Positions 47,220 through 54,933 of a stretch of 64,000 nt of DNA are shown piece by piece (positions within the stretch are counted from its first letter, which is position 1; the number at the start of each line of letters is the position of its first letter). Position numbers and translations under genes: made by a program. Location of the stretch: contig NC_017771.1 of NCBI RefSeq assembly GCF_000252445.1, forward strand, positions 167,601-231,600, written 5' to 3'. This DNA is from Deinococcus gobiensis I-0 (GTDB lineage Bacteria > Deinococcota > Deinococci > Deinococcales > Deinococcaceae). The notes under the pieces were generated by a model, which made no database searches, was not told the DNA's origin, and worked only from the letters and a program-made list of their open reading frames with translations.

Positions 47220-47279
47220 ATGACCCACGCTGAACCCTGCCCCCCCTGCCGCCGCGACCCCTGCGGCAAATGCTTCTGA
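47220..47279 (+). CDS. Micro-ORF 4 of the PCxxC array, 19 residues
   Basis: The ATG at 47220 follows GAAGAGG by about ten bases. The peptide is MTHAEPCPPCRRDPCGKCF, two knuckles in 19 residues. It closes the array. The following 280 bases to 47559 hold nothing I can support. Confidence 0.52.
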   Translation: MTHAEPCPPCRRDPCGKCF

Positions 47280-47559
47280 TCCAGCCCTGCGCGGGCCGCT
47301 GACGTCCACATTTACCCCCTGGCCTCCGTCCTCAGTCGGACTGGAATCAGGGGGGTTCGTCTGCCAAACCTCTACCGCACTCGCTCACGTCCCCTGGGGA
47401 CCAACAACGCTTGTGCCAGCACGCCCGGTCCAGGCGGCTGAGCTGCCTCCTCTCCACCAGGAGTCACATGAAGGAGCTCAGCGGCGCGTCAAGGACATCC
47501 CCCAGGATGCCGCTTGCACTGGAGAATCAGCGTCGGTTGGGGACGACTCGTCGAGTTCT

Positions 47560-48050
47560 ATATCGGTCGCATCCAGGATGCGCACTCTCTAGGCTCCGAT
47601 GCGTCTCGCCCCAGGCGCAGGAACCCAATCAGGTCTGCCGTCGTTCCATGGGACTCCGGGCGGAAGTCATACCCCCATTGGGGAACGCAGTGCGCCTCAT
47701 TGACCGTGCACATGGCGATCCGTGCCCGGTGTAGCAGCTCCAGTCGCCTCGTCAAGACGGTCGAGCAGGCCGTCCGGGCCGCCATGAGAAGGTCGAGTTC
47801 AAATAGGCCGCGTACACGCTCAGCTGACGCAGGGTGTCCCCCTGGTCTTTCATCAACGTGATCAGCAGGTAGACGACGGTGCCCACCCCGAGACGCAGGA
47901 GGCCTGGCAGCTGGTGACACAGGCTCTTCGCACCCCCAGTGGGCATGAGCACGAGCGCGTGTCTGCCCTGGGCAACCGTGCGCACGATGTCGCCCTACAC
48001 CCCCCGAGATGCATTGTCCCCCAGACCCATTGCAGGACCTCCAACACCTA
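47560..48050 (-). pseudogene. Decayed 5' part of a recQ helicase gene
   Basis: RecQ motifs appear on the minus strand in three different frames: VLQWVWGTMHLGG near 48040, then GRHALVLMPTGGAKSLCHQLPGLL (motif I) with LITLMKDQGDTLRQL and AAYLNST between 47985 and 47760, then RRLELLHRARIAMCTVNEAHCVPQWGYDFRPE (DEAH box region, here NEAH) near 47650. At least two frameshifts and loss of the C-terminal half make it a relic. Confidence 0.7.
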
Positions 48051-48113
48051 GGGGGTCACCGTTGCCGTTCACTCCCCCAGAACATCCCTCCCCCGTTGGG
48101 GAGAGCTGAAGGC

Positions 48114-48275
48114 ATGTTCCTTGCCGTTCTGGTGATTGCCCTCTCCCTGCTCTTTACCCGGGGGCTCTACCCCCCAGATCCCCCGGAAGCAGCGCGCACA
48201 ACCCACGTGCCAACCAGAAACGCCCCTACGCTCGACTTGAGGGTCACGCAACCCATCCCAGGAGAACAGGCATGA
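48114..48275 (+). CDS. Small membrane protein of unknown function
   Basis: A 53-residue peptide with one N-terminal helix (MFLAVLVIALSLLFTRGLY) and a short polar tail. It is preceded by the hairpin CTCCCC/GGGGAG (48088-48103) typical of backbone starts. Its stop overlaps the start of the next small gene. No known family. Confidence 0.45.
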   Translation: MFLAVLVIALSLLFTRGLYPPDPPEAARTTHVPTRNAPTLDLRVTQPIPGEQA

Positions 48276-48427
48276 ATCCATCCCCCACCACCGCACTCAG
48301 CCAGCTCTCCGAGACCGAATGGCGGCAGTTCGTCCAGGGCGCCCAGGACCGCCTGGCGCAGTGGCGACGCACCCGGCAGGGCCACCTCACCCTGACCCCG
48401 TCACATGAGCCCCGGCGGTGCGCTTGA
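48272..48427 (+). CDS. Small soluble protein of unknown function
   Basis: A 51-residue peptide starting at the ATGA overlap with the previous gene. It is amphipathic and rich in Gln/Trp/Arg (ETEWRQFVQGAQDRLAQWRRTRQG). The overlap and GC-rich codon use support it as real, but no homology is recognised. Confidence 0.4.
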   Translation: MNPSPTTALSQLSETEWRQFVQGAQDRLAQWRRTRQGHLTLTPSHEPRRCA

Positions 48428-48518
48428 TCGCCAGCTTCCCCTGGCCGGTCACGGACCCCCGGCCCCCGCCTGAAGTCCACGTCCAGCGCCCTCCACCTCC
48501 CACACTCAAGGATGTTCC

Positions 48519-49022
48519 ATGCTGCTGACCGACATCGAAAGAGCTCATATCCGCCGGACCTGGCGCCTGGTCGAACAGGCCGCCTTACTGGAAACCGCCA
48601 CAAAAATCTTCTACGACGATCTCTTCGCGACGCATCCCGAGTACCGTGACCAGTTTCCCAAGGACCTGTCCGGCCAGATCACCAAGCTCGCCAAGACCCT
48701 CGACTTCGCCGTCAAGTCCCTGGATTGGGACAGTGGCGACTGGCAGGGCGGCGCAGTCGAGCGGAACAGCGACCTCTTCTACATCCTCACCGCGATGGGT
48801 CGCCGTCATCAGCGTCTGTACCGCGTCACCAACGACCAGTACGGCCCCGTCGGCGCGAGCCTCCTGACCGCCCTCGATCTCGGCCTCGGTCAGGCCTTCA
48901 CGCCCGAAGTCAAGACCGCCTGGACCAAGCTCTATGGTCTGATCGCCCAGACCATGCAACTTGGGGCGGTCATGCGCACGCCGGAAGACCGCGCCAAGGC
49001 GATACAAGGAGCCACTTCGTGA
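48519..49022 (+). CDS. Bacterial globin
   Basis: A 167-residue single-domain globin similar to the heme domain of flavohemoglobins. The F-helix block GRRHQRLYRVTNDQYGPVG carries the proximal His. The G/H helices follow as LLTALDLGLGQAFTPEVKTAWTKLYGLIAQTM. The N-terminus is DIERAHIRRTWRLVEQ. No reductase domain is attached. It probably binds O2, NO or sulfide in the cytoplasm. It is co-translated with the DUF4388-like membrane-tail protein after it. Confidence 0.85.
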   Translation: MLLTDIERAHIRRTWRLVEQAALLETATKIFYDDLFATHPEYRDQFPKDLSGQITKLAKTLDFAVKSLDWDSGDWQGGAVERNSDLFYILTAMGRRHQRLYRVTNDQYGPVGASLLTALDLGLGQAFTPEVKTAWTKLYGLIAQTMQLGAVMRTPEDRAKAIQGATS

Positions 49023-49678
49023 ACCCTGTCAAGGAATCGATTCTGGTCGCCGACGCTGGCCAGACGGATCTGGCCAGCCTCCTCCAGCTCATCGGCGGGC
49101 TCAGTCGCAACCACTACCTGGCCCAGGCGCTGGACGTGAGCGGCAACGTCCTCGGCGAGATCGAAGTGAAGGGTGGTATGGTCCTCAGCGCCCGCGTTCA
49201 GGACCTCCAGGGCAAGGAAGCCGTCTACGCACTCCTCAGCCTGAGTCCACATGAACTCGAAGCGTTCCACGTCACGGACGCGCCGCTGCCGCATGAGCCC
49301 ATCGGCTTTCTCCAGACCCTCCTGCTGGACGGTCTGCGCGTTCAGGATGAGCTCCACCAGGACCCCCCGGCCCTCGATGCGGACACGCCGTTCAAGGACT
49401 GGACGCTGTTCGACACCGCCACGGACCAGGACACTTCACCGACCACGCCTCCCGCCGGATGCCCCTTCAGCAGCGATCCGGCAGCCGCTGTGGCTCCGAA
49501 GCCTCCGGAAGACGATCTGGTGCACACCGCCACCGCGCTGCGCAACGAGATCTACGGGAAGCAGCCCCCCTACCGCGCCGTACCGCACCCTTCTCCGTCG
49601 GCCACCTTGAGACCGACCTGGGTGCTGCTGGCCTTCGCCTCACTCCTGGCCCTGCTCTGGGCCCGGAAGCGTTCTTAG
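49019..49678 (+). CDS. DUF4388-like protein with a C-terminal membrane tail
   Basis: A 219-residue protein whose GTG start overlaps the globin stop (GTGA). The N-terminal half resembles DUF4388 (GLSRNHYLAQALDVSGNVLGEIEVKGGMVLSARVQDLQGKEAVYALL). A Pro/Asp-rich linker leads to a C-terminal anchor (WVLLAFASLLALLWARKRS). DUF4388 domains occur in bacterial signalling proteins. Here it may tether or sense together with the globin (inference). A terminator follows. Confidence 0.7.
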   Translation: MNPVKESILVADAGQTDLASLLQLIGGLSRNHYLAQALDVSGNVLGEIEVKGGMVLSARVQDLQGKEAVYALLSLSPHELEAFHVTDAPLPHEPIGFLQTLLLDGLRVQDELHQDPPALDADTPFKDWTLFDTATDQDTSPTTPPAGCPFSSDPAAAVAPKPPEDDLVHTATALRNEIYGKQPPYRAVPHPSPSATLRPTWVLLAFASLLALLWARKRS

Positions 49679-49685
49679 ATCCTCC

Positions 49686-49725
49686 AGGGCAAGACCTCGT
49701 GTTGAGGTCTTGCCCTTCTGTTCTG
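49686..49725 (+). terminator. Rho-independent terminator after the globin operon
   Basis: AGGGCAAGACCTC (49686-49698) pairs perfectly with GAGGTCTTGCCCT (49704-49716), loop GTGTT, followed by the T-rich TCTGTTCT. It lies seven bases after the stop. Confidence 0.85.
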
Positions 49726-49727
49726 GG

Positions 49728-50033
49728 ATGCCCAAGACCCGCTCGCCTTCCCGCCGCCCTGTCGGTGAAAACCGGCAGCTGGTTCTCGCCTGCCTGCACG
49801 CCGGTCGCCCGGCCCTCTTCGAAACCGAGCACCGCCTCTGGGGCGCAGAGATCTGTCGCTTGACCCGGCTCCCCAAGGGCGTGGTGTACCCCATCCTCCG
49901 CCAGATGGTCGATGCCGGCACCCTGATCGCTCAGCAAGAGCACGGCACCCCGGCGCAGCTGCAACGCCCGCTCCGCACCTATTACATCTTGAGTCGACCC
50001 CCTAGAAAGAACCGCACCCCCCGTTCTGACTAG
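49728..50033 (+). CDS. PadR-like winged-helix regulator
   Basis: About 101 residues from ATG 49728, just after the terminator. The winged-helix core GAEICRLTRLPKGVVYPILRQMVDAGTLIAQ followed by RTYYILS matches PadR-type repressors, which bind small hydrophobic ligands or toxic compounds. No PadR C-terminal dimer domain is present. The target may be the following secreted-protein operon or itself. Confidence 0.72.
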   Translation: MPKTRSPSRRPVGENRQLVLACLHAGRPALFETEHRLWGAEICRLTRLPKGVVYPILRQMVDAGTLIAQQEHGTPAQLQRPLRTYYILSRPPRKNRTPRSD

Positions 50034-50050
50034 CCCCCCCTGGAGTCCCC

Positions 50051-50536
50051 ATGAAGAAGATCCTCACGGTCCTGCTCGCCGCCGCCCTCCTCCCCACTCC
50101 TGCCCTTGCTAAGGGCACCGGCACCACCGCCTCCACTGCCCGCCCCAACTGGTCTCTGAGCGAGCGCGTCGCCCGACTCACGTCCATCAAGGGCACCCCC
50201 CTCAACGCTTCCGCCTGCAGCGGCTGGAAATTCCAGCGCATCAGTGACCTCCAGAAATGGAAGTTCGTCCAGGTCATCGCCCAGCAGGTCGACATGGATC
50301 CCGAGTACGCCGCCATGCGCTTCAACGGCAACTACGACGGCCTGTTCGTCCCATACGGCGCCTGGGGCGACGGCGAGCAGATCACCACCCTCGTCCCCCT
50401 GGGCGACGACGACGGCGTCTGGAGTGCCGCCCTCTCTGGCTCCTTCAACCCCAAACAGGTCTACTTCGTCGGCTTCGAGGCCCTCAAGAACGATCCCGAA
50501 CAGACCATCGCCTGCTACGCCCTCTTCACCCGCTGA
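50051..50536 (+). CDS. Secreted protein of unknown function
   Basis: A 161-residue protein with a clear signal peptide (MKKILTVLLAAALLPTPALA). The mature part contains SACSGWKFQRISDLQKWKFVQVIAQQ, MDPEYAAMRFNGNYDGLFVPYG and a C-terminal Cys. No family recognised. It is 17 bases after the regulator and precedes a backbone hairpin. Confidence 0.65.
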   Translation: MKKILTVLLAAALLPTPALAKGTGTTASTARPNWSLSERVARLTSIKGTPLNASACSGWKFQRISDLQKWKFVQVIAQQVDMDPEYAAMRFNGNYDGLFVPYGAWGDGEQITTLVPLGDDDGVWSAALSGSFNPKQVYFVGFEALKNDPEQTIACYALFTR

Positions 50537-50545
50537 GCCACCTTT

Positions 50546-50578
50546 CCCTCGCCCCGTGACCGGGGCAGGAAGAGGGGC
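50546..50578 (+). promoter_or_regulatory. Stem-loop before the GHKL ATPase start codon
   Basis: CCCTC (50546-50550), stem GCCCCG (50551-50556) with CGGGGC (50561-50566) over a TGAC loop, then GAGGG (50572-50576) and ATG at 50579. Twenty-two bases (50546-50567) are identical to 52344-52365. The distal CCCTC can pair with the GAGGG ribosome site. Confidence 0.65.
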
Positions 50579-52327
50579 ATGACATCCAGTCTTCCTGTCC
50601 CGCCCACGACCATCACGCCTCGCCTCGGACCTGGCCTGCTCCGGGAAATTCCCCGGTTCTTCGGCGGCTTCTCCGCTGCCCTCCAGGAACTCCTGCAAAA
50701 CAGCCTGCGCGCCGGAGCGACCGTGGTGAACGTCCACCTCGTCGGCTCCGTCCTCACGGTCACCGACAACGGCTGCGGTCTGCACGATCCCCAGGTCCTC
50801 CTGACCGCGGCCGAGAGCGGGTGGGGGAAAGACGTCGTCGAGCCTGCCGGCCTGGGGGCCCTCTCCATCCTCAACCCGGAATTCGCAGACCACGTGACCT
50901 ACCGGTCGCACGACTGGCGCTTCCACCTCACGCCCGAGGCCTTCGCCCAGGGCGAGGTCGTTCCCGTCGAAGCGGCCCCATCCCTCTCCGGGTTTCAGGT
51001 CGTCCTTGCCCTGAAGACAGTCCCCAAGCTCCGCGAGCTCCTGCAGGACCGACGGGGATATGCCCCGATCACTGTCCAATTCAACGGCGAGGTCATCCCG
51101 CCGCTGGAACCCAAAGGCATACCCCTCCTCACACCTGCCGGCACGCTCTATCTCCGCCGGAGGATGGGTGGTGCGAATGACACCGTCATCTGGGAGCACT
51201 TCGCCCTCTCAGCACCGTTGCTCGCTCAGCGCATCCGTCAGGCCGGTTTTCCCCTCGCGAGCGCCCTTCTCAAGTTCCTCGAGTTCACCCTGATCATCGA
51301 CCCCGCGAGCGGCCTGCGTCCGAAGCTGCCAGACCGCAATGCCCTGCTCGACGACGAGGCCTTCGCCCGCGCCGTTCAGGACATCGCCGCCGCCTTGGAG
51401 CAGCACGTCGAGGCTGTGCTCGCCACGTGCATTCCGCAGCTGGGCGCTGACCGACTTACCGAAGCGGACATCGACGGGGCCCAGGGCTACGGCCCGGACG
51501 TGCTCGCTGCCTTCCTGCGGCTCCAGGGCTATGTGCCGACGGTCCTCAGCCACCCCGGCGAGATCCGGGCCTATCTCGGTGAGGACCCGGATGACGACAG
51601 CTTCAGCGGTTGGACCCATGACTGGATCAAACCCGAATTAGGCGTCGTGTATACGCCCTTCTCTGGTGAGGCTGCCGCCCTCAACTTCCTGCGCACCCAG
51701 GGCTACCCCGTACCCTACGGCACCACCGAGCACCGGGAGGCCGTCCCTGCCGTACAGGTCCAGGGTATCCGCATGTTCCGGGAAGTCGACACGTGGTCTG
51801 GAGAGCGCCCCCTTCTGGGCCTCGCGCAGACCCTGACCCTGGGAGGCCAGCCGGTGCCCTTCGCGGTCCAGGTCAATGAAGGGGAGGACCTCGTGCCGGG
51901 TGAGGGCGACCGGACCTATGCCCTGGTGCTGAGTGGCACGCCCGAGGCGGCGGAGGTCTATCTGCGTGCGAACCTGGAAGCCCTGGGTGGCCTGCTGCTG
52001 CTGGGCCTGCGCGACACCCAGGAATTGCGCGATACCGAGTTGCGCGAGGAGGCCGGTTCGCTCTACGCCAAGGAGGTCGGGAACATCATCCTGCACGACT
52101 TTATCCAGGCGTTTTTCCCGGAGCGGGCCGCTGCACAGGTGCAAGCCGCAACTCTCGCGCAGGTGTCGGGTGATCTGGCTGCTGCGGCGAGACACCTCAA
52201 GAGGGCCTGCGAGGGTCGACCGGGACTGGCCGAGGTGACCGGGGTCTTCCAAGCCCAACTGGACGCCGAACGAACCCTGGTACAGCAGGAGCATCAGACG
52301 CTGATCGACACGCACCAGTTGCACTGA
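50579..52327 (+). CDS. GHKL-type ATPase (HSP90/MutL-like fold), function unknown
   Basis: A 582-residue protein with an N-terminal GHKL ATP-binding domain: N box ALQELLQNSLRAGAT, G1 box VTDNGCGLHDP and G2-like GWGKDVVEPAGLGALSIL. The remaining 400 residues have no recognised domain, and no MutL endonuclease motif is seen. Proteins like this appear in plasmid and phage-defence contexts, but this one stands in a DNA-repair backbone with ddrB. Function is open. Confidence 0.7.
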   Translation: MTSSLPVPPTTITPRLGPGLLREIPRFFGGFSAALQELLQNSLRAGATVVNVHLVGSVLTVTDNGCGLHDPQVLLTAAESGWGKDVVEPAGLGALSILNPEFADHVTYRSHDWRFHLTPEAFAQGEVVPVEAAPSLSGFQVVLALKTVPKLRELLQDRRGYAPITVQFNGEVIPPLEPKGIPLLTPAGTLYLRRRMGGANDTVIWEHFALSAPLLAQRIRQAGFPLASALLKFLEFTLIIDPASGLRPKLPDRNALLDDEAFARAVQDIAAALEQHVEAVLATCIPQLGADRLTEADIDGAQGYGPDVLAAFLRLQGYVPTVLSHPGEIRAYLGEDPDDDSFSGWTHDWIKPELGVVYTPFSGEAAALNFLRTQGYPVPYGTTEHREAVPAVQVQGIRMFREVDTWSGERPLLGLAQTLTLGGQPVPFAVQVNEGEDLVPGEGDRTYALVLSGTPEAAEVYLRANLEALGGLLLLGLRDTQELRDTELREEAGSLYAKEVGNIILHDFIQAFFPERAAAQVQAATLAQVSGDLAAAARHLKRACEGRPGLAEVTGVFQAQLDAERTLVQQEHQTLIDTHQLH

Positions 52328-52343
52328 GCCGACTGAGCATGAT

Positions 52344-52376
52344 CCCTCGCCCCGTGACCGGGGCAAGAGCCAGGGC
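52344..52376 (+). promoter_or_regulatory. Stem-loop before a backbone start codon
   Basis: CCCTC followed by GCCCCG, a TGAC loop and CGGGGC (22 bases identical to 50546-50567), then AGGG directly before the ATG at 52377. Confidence 0.6.
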
Positions 52377-52754
52377 ATGAATACGCTGCCGCAGGCCTCC
52401 CGTCCACCGCTCCCCATCCAGGTCCTCACCCCCCGGCAGCGCGAGAGCACCGCCAAGCTCGAATACACCGCCCACCCCGGCAGCCTGCTCGGCGGGGCCT
52501 TCGCCTGCGCGCCACGCCAGGGCTGCCAACTCATCCCGCGCGCGCAGCTGGCCGAAACCCACCTCGCCTACCTCCGCGCCGGCTACAAAGACCAGACCAG
52601 CCCCCTGCGCCAGGAGCTCGACCGCCTCGCGCACACCTACCGTTACGGCCATAACAGCCTCGCCATCTACGCCCACGAGGAGATCGTCGCCCAGAACGTC
52701 ATCCACGCCATTCAGGGCATCGCCGCCAAGCTGCCCGCACGGGAAGACGCGTGA
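52377..52754 (+). CDS. Backbone protein of unknown function
   Basis: A 125-residue soluble protein (TPRQRESTAKLEYTAHPGSLLGGAF, then LIPRAQLAETHLAYLRAGYKDQTSPLRQELDRLAHTYRYG). It overlaps the next gene by four bases and lies in line with ddrB two genes later. It may belong to the same DNA-repair or replication transcript. No family recognised. Confidence 0.6.
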   Translation: MNTLPQASRPPLPIQVLTPRQRESTAKLEYTAHPGSLLGGAFACAPRQGCQLIPRAQLAETHLAYLRAGYKDQTSPLRQELDRLAHTYRYGHNSLAIYAHEEIVAQNVIHAIQGIAAKLPAREDA

Positions 52755-52987
52755 TCGCCTTCGAGTGCCGTTGGCTGAGCGGAAAACTCGCTGCTCACCT
52801 CCATGCCGCAGATGCCACCCAGGCTGGACAGGAAGCCACCCAGCTCATCGCGGAACACCATGGCCTCACCCGGCCGCTCGTCCTGGCCTCCGACCTCGTC
52901 TACCGCCTGGTCGGCCTCTACCACCCGGTCAGCGGGGAAGTCGCCGCGATCATCGTGCCGGTCTCCCGACCCATCACGGCCCTGTAA
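52751..52987 (+). CDS. Small backbone protein of unknown function
   Basis: A 78-residue protein from a GTG at 52751 that overlaps the previous stop. It shows a regular alternation of helix and strand (HLHAADATQAGQEATQLIAEHHG, VYRLVGLYHPVSGEVAAIIVPVS). No family recognised. It precedes ddrB by 38 bases that contain a hairpin. Confidence 0.55.
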   Translation: MIAFECRWLSGKLAAHLHAADATQAGQEATQLIAEHHGLTRPLVLASDLVYRLVGLYHPVSGEVAAIIVPVSRPITAL

Positions 52988-52992
52988 CTCAT

Positions 52993-53020
52993 CCCTCTCC
53001 CGCTCACGCGGGAAGGACGA
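52993..53020 (+). promoter_or_regulatory. Stem-loop before ddrB
   Basis: CCCTCT, then stem CCCGC (52999-53003) with GCGGG (53008-53012) over a TCAC loop, then AAGGA five bases downstream of the stem start region and ATG at 53025. A variant of the T(G/C)AC-loop hairpins at other backbone genes. Confidence 0.55.
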
Positions 53021-53024
53021 AAAC

Positions 53025-53495
53025 ATGCTGCTTCTCAGACTCAGAACCGACCTCGGCGCAGACGTCACCGTCGAGGTCCCCAGCCCCGACAAGCTCCTCG
53101 AAGTGCAGGCCTACTACGGCGCGCGCGGCTGGACCAGTGGTGAAGTCCCCAGCGGGGGCTACCAGTTCCCGTACGACAACGAGGTGGACTTCAACTGGGC
53201 GCTCATCGGGGCCAGGAAGTTCACCAACAGCGAGGGTGAGGAGATGATCATGCACCGGGGGCACGCCTACCGCCGCCGCGAACTGGAGGCCGTGGACAGC
53301 CGCAAACTCAAGCTGCCTGCCGCCATCAAGTACAGCCGGGGCGCCAAGAACACCGACCCGCCCCATGTGCGGGAGAAGGCCGATGCCGAGTTCGAGTACG
53401 TCTCCCTGGCGATGTTCCGGGGCGGTAAGCGCCAGGAACGCTATGCCAAGAAGTCAGCTCCCAACGCCCAGATCCAGCCTAACGCCGCCGACTGA
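53025..53495 (+). CDS. ddrB: DdrB, Deinococcus single-strand DNA-binding protein
   Basis: A 156-residue protein matching DdrB along its length: RTDLGADVTVEVPSPDKLLEVQ, GARGWTSGEVPSGGYQFPYDNEVDF, HRGHAYRRRELEAVDSRKLKLPAAIKYSRGAK and AMFRGGKRQERYA are near-exact family blocks. DdrB forms pentamers, binds and anneals single-stranded DNA, and helps plasmid and genome repair after radiation. This copy has a short C-terminal tail without the long flexible acidic end of some homologues. It is the strongest taxonomic marker in the window. It is not preceded by a visible radiation-response palindrome; a hairpin is there instead. Confidence 0.93.
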   Translation: MLLLRLRTDLGADVTVEVPSPDKLLEVQAYYGARGWTSGEVPSGGYQFPYDNEVDFNWALIGARKFTNSEGEEMIMHRGHAYRRRELEAVDSRKLKLPAAIKYSRGAKNTDPPHVREKADAEFEYVSLAMFRGGKRQERYAKKSAPNAQIQPNAAD

Positions 53496-53504
53496 ACCGC
53501 CCTC

Positions 53505-53535
53505 GGGGACCCTGATCTGGGGTCCCCCTTTTTTT
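53505..53535 (+). terminator. Rho-independent terminator after ddrB
   Basis: GGGGACCC (53505-53512) pairs with GGGTCCCC (53520-53527) and is followed by seven T (53529-53535). It ends the GHKL-to-ddrB transcript. Confidence 0.9.
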
Positions 53536-53592
53536 AGAGATCAAGGGCTAAATTCAACCCTGGGTCTTCTCTGGCGCTTCTCTGGACTTGAG

Positions 53593-54156
53593 CTATGGCA
53601 GATTCATCTGCGCAGGAGTCGCGCCACCTGTAGAGTCGCGAAACTCCTTGATATTCACCGCCACAGTTCCCTGTTTTGTCGTGAGCGTCACCACCGCAGC
53701 ACGATGCAACTCCTTGAAGTCGCTGATTTGCTGAAAGAGAGTTTCTCGACCAGAATTCCTACAATATAGGCGGAGTTTCCAATTATAGCGAAATAGCGAA
53801 GGAATACTGTAGGAATACGCCCCGGGCCGTTTCATGACGATCATAGGCGGCGTAGAGTCTTTCCCTAAGATCACTTCCTCATCTTTCCATTGCGTTCGCT
53901 CGTATCCCCACTGCCTCAGGTCGATGTGAAACCAATGACTCTCTTTGGACCAGTTCATTTCCTGTGAAGGCTTCGTGGAAAAGTCAATGATGTTCCCGCT
54001 GACCTCAATTGCACCGCAGGTATTCATATCAGCTTGCGAAACGGCAAAGTAAACCTGAGTCGCCACGGGAGCGTTATCCATGAGGTGATCGCTCCCACAC
54101 CCGACAAGGGAAAGACCAAGGGGAATCGTCATAAGGGGCAGCAGGGCATTTTTCAT
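53593..54156 (-). CDS. Lipoprotein of unknown function
   Basis: About 187 residues from ATG 54156 (54168 also possible). It has a signal peptide with lipobox LVGC (SLVGCGSDHLMDN). The mature part has alternating strand-like segments (AIEVSGNIIDFSTKPSQ, HWFHIDLRQWGYERTQW). Lower GC than neighbours suggests transfer. It is convergent with ddrB across the terminator. Confidence 0.65.
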   Translation of the reverse strand: MKNALLPLMTIPLGLSLVGCGSDHLMDNAPVATQVYFAVSQADMNTCGAIEVSGNIIDFSTKPSQEMNWSKESHWFHIDLRQWGYERTQWKDEEVILGKDSTPPMIVMKRPGAYSYSIPSLFRYNWKLRLYCRNSGRETLFQQISDFKELHRAAVVTLTTKQGTVAVNIKEFRDSTGGATPAQMNLP

Positions 54157-54217
54157 CGTCAATGTCATCCAGGTTTGGGGTGGGTCGAGAGGCGTTCAGT
54201 CGAATCCGTGCTTCCGG

Positions 54218-54718
54218 TCACGGTACCCGGCGCAACAGCAAGTCGTAGCCTTGACTCTTCAGGACGAGCCGAGTGGATGTGCTGTCGATCTTCGGATCGG
54301 TCGCCGCGATGTATTCACTTCCGAACAGGTTGCCGACGATCTGGTCGCCGTGACGAAGCTCCGTATTCCACTGGATCGTCGGCACCACCTGAGACATCTG
54401 TGGTTTGAGTCGTGCGCCATCGAAGGCCCGCGCTGCACCTTCGAGGGTATAGGTCACACCATCCAGGGCCAACGTGCCGCTCAGGGCATACGACGTGGGG
54501 GAGAGGTAGGTTGCCGCGACGTTGACCTTGACTTCCCCCAGCGCCTCCCCTGTACCGAGCTTCCTGGGGATGCCTGACCAGTTGCCCTGGAAGATGCGGG
54601 AATCCGTAGCGACAGAAACGACCACCGGCTGCCTCGTGCAGGCCGTGCACCCCAGGGAAAAGGCGGCGGCGAAGAGCGGGAGGATCAGGCGCACAGAGAC
54701 AGCATAAAGAGAACACAT
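54218..54718 (-). CDS. Lipoprotein of unknown function
   Basis: About 166 residues if started at ATG 54718. A longer upstream frame runs to 54919 but contains no signal sequence. The N-terminus is hydrophobic, LILPLFAAAFSLGCTAC, a lipobox. The mature part is beta-rich (YLSPTSYALSGTLALDGVTYTLEGAARAF). It follows the previous lipoprotein gene on the same strand, so they are probably co-transcribed. No family recognised. Confidence 0.6.
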   Translation of the reverse strand: MCSLYAVSVRLILPLFAAAFSLGCTACTRQPVVVSVATDSRIFQGNWSGIPRKLGTGEALGEVKVNVAATYLSPTSYALSGTLALDGVTYTLEGAARAFDGARLKPQMSQVVPTIQWNTELRHGDQIVGNLFGSEYIAATDPKIDSTSTRLVLKSQGYDLLLRRVP

Positions 54719-54933
54719 CGGGCCTGGAGCCGCATATGCGGGCGCGTCAGGAACGCAGATCTGCCCTGAGACAACCAGAACCTCCCCCACAGTGAAGGGA
54801 TGTCGGATCCTTCCTCCCCTCCCTTCCACCGCCTGGTGCAGCAGGTCAGGCCCGTATCTTCTGAGGCATCCACCTCCATTCTGTTGATAACATAATTCAT
54901 GGCCTCGCTCATTGCTCACCCGGAGGCACCCTC

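Noticed and set aside
46925..47279. 112-codon frame from 46941 overlapping the micro-ORF array
   Set aside because: It is a Pro/Ala/Arg-rich alternate frame typical of GC-rich shadows; the repeated PCxxC ends and ribosome sites favour the micro-ORFs, although translation is unproven for either.
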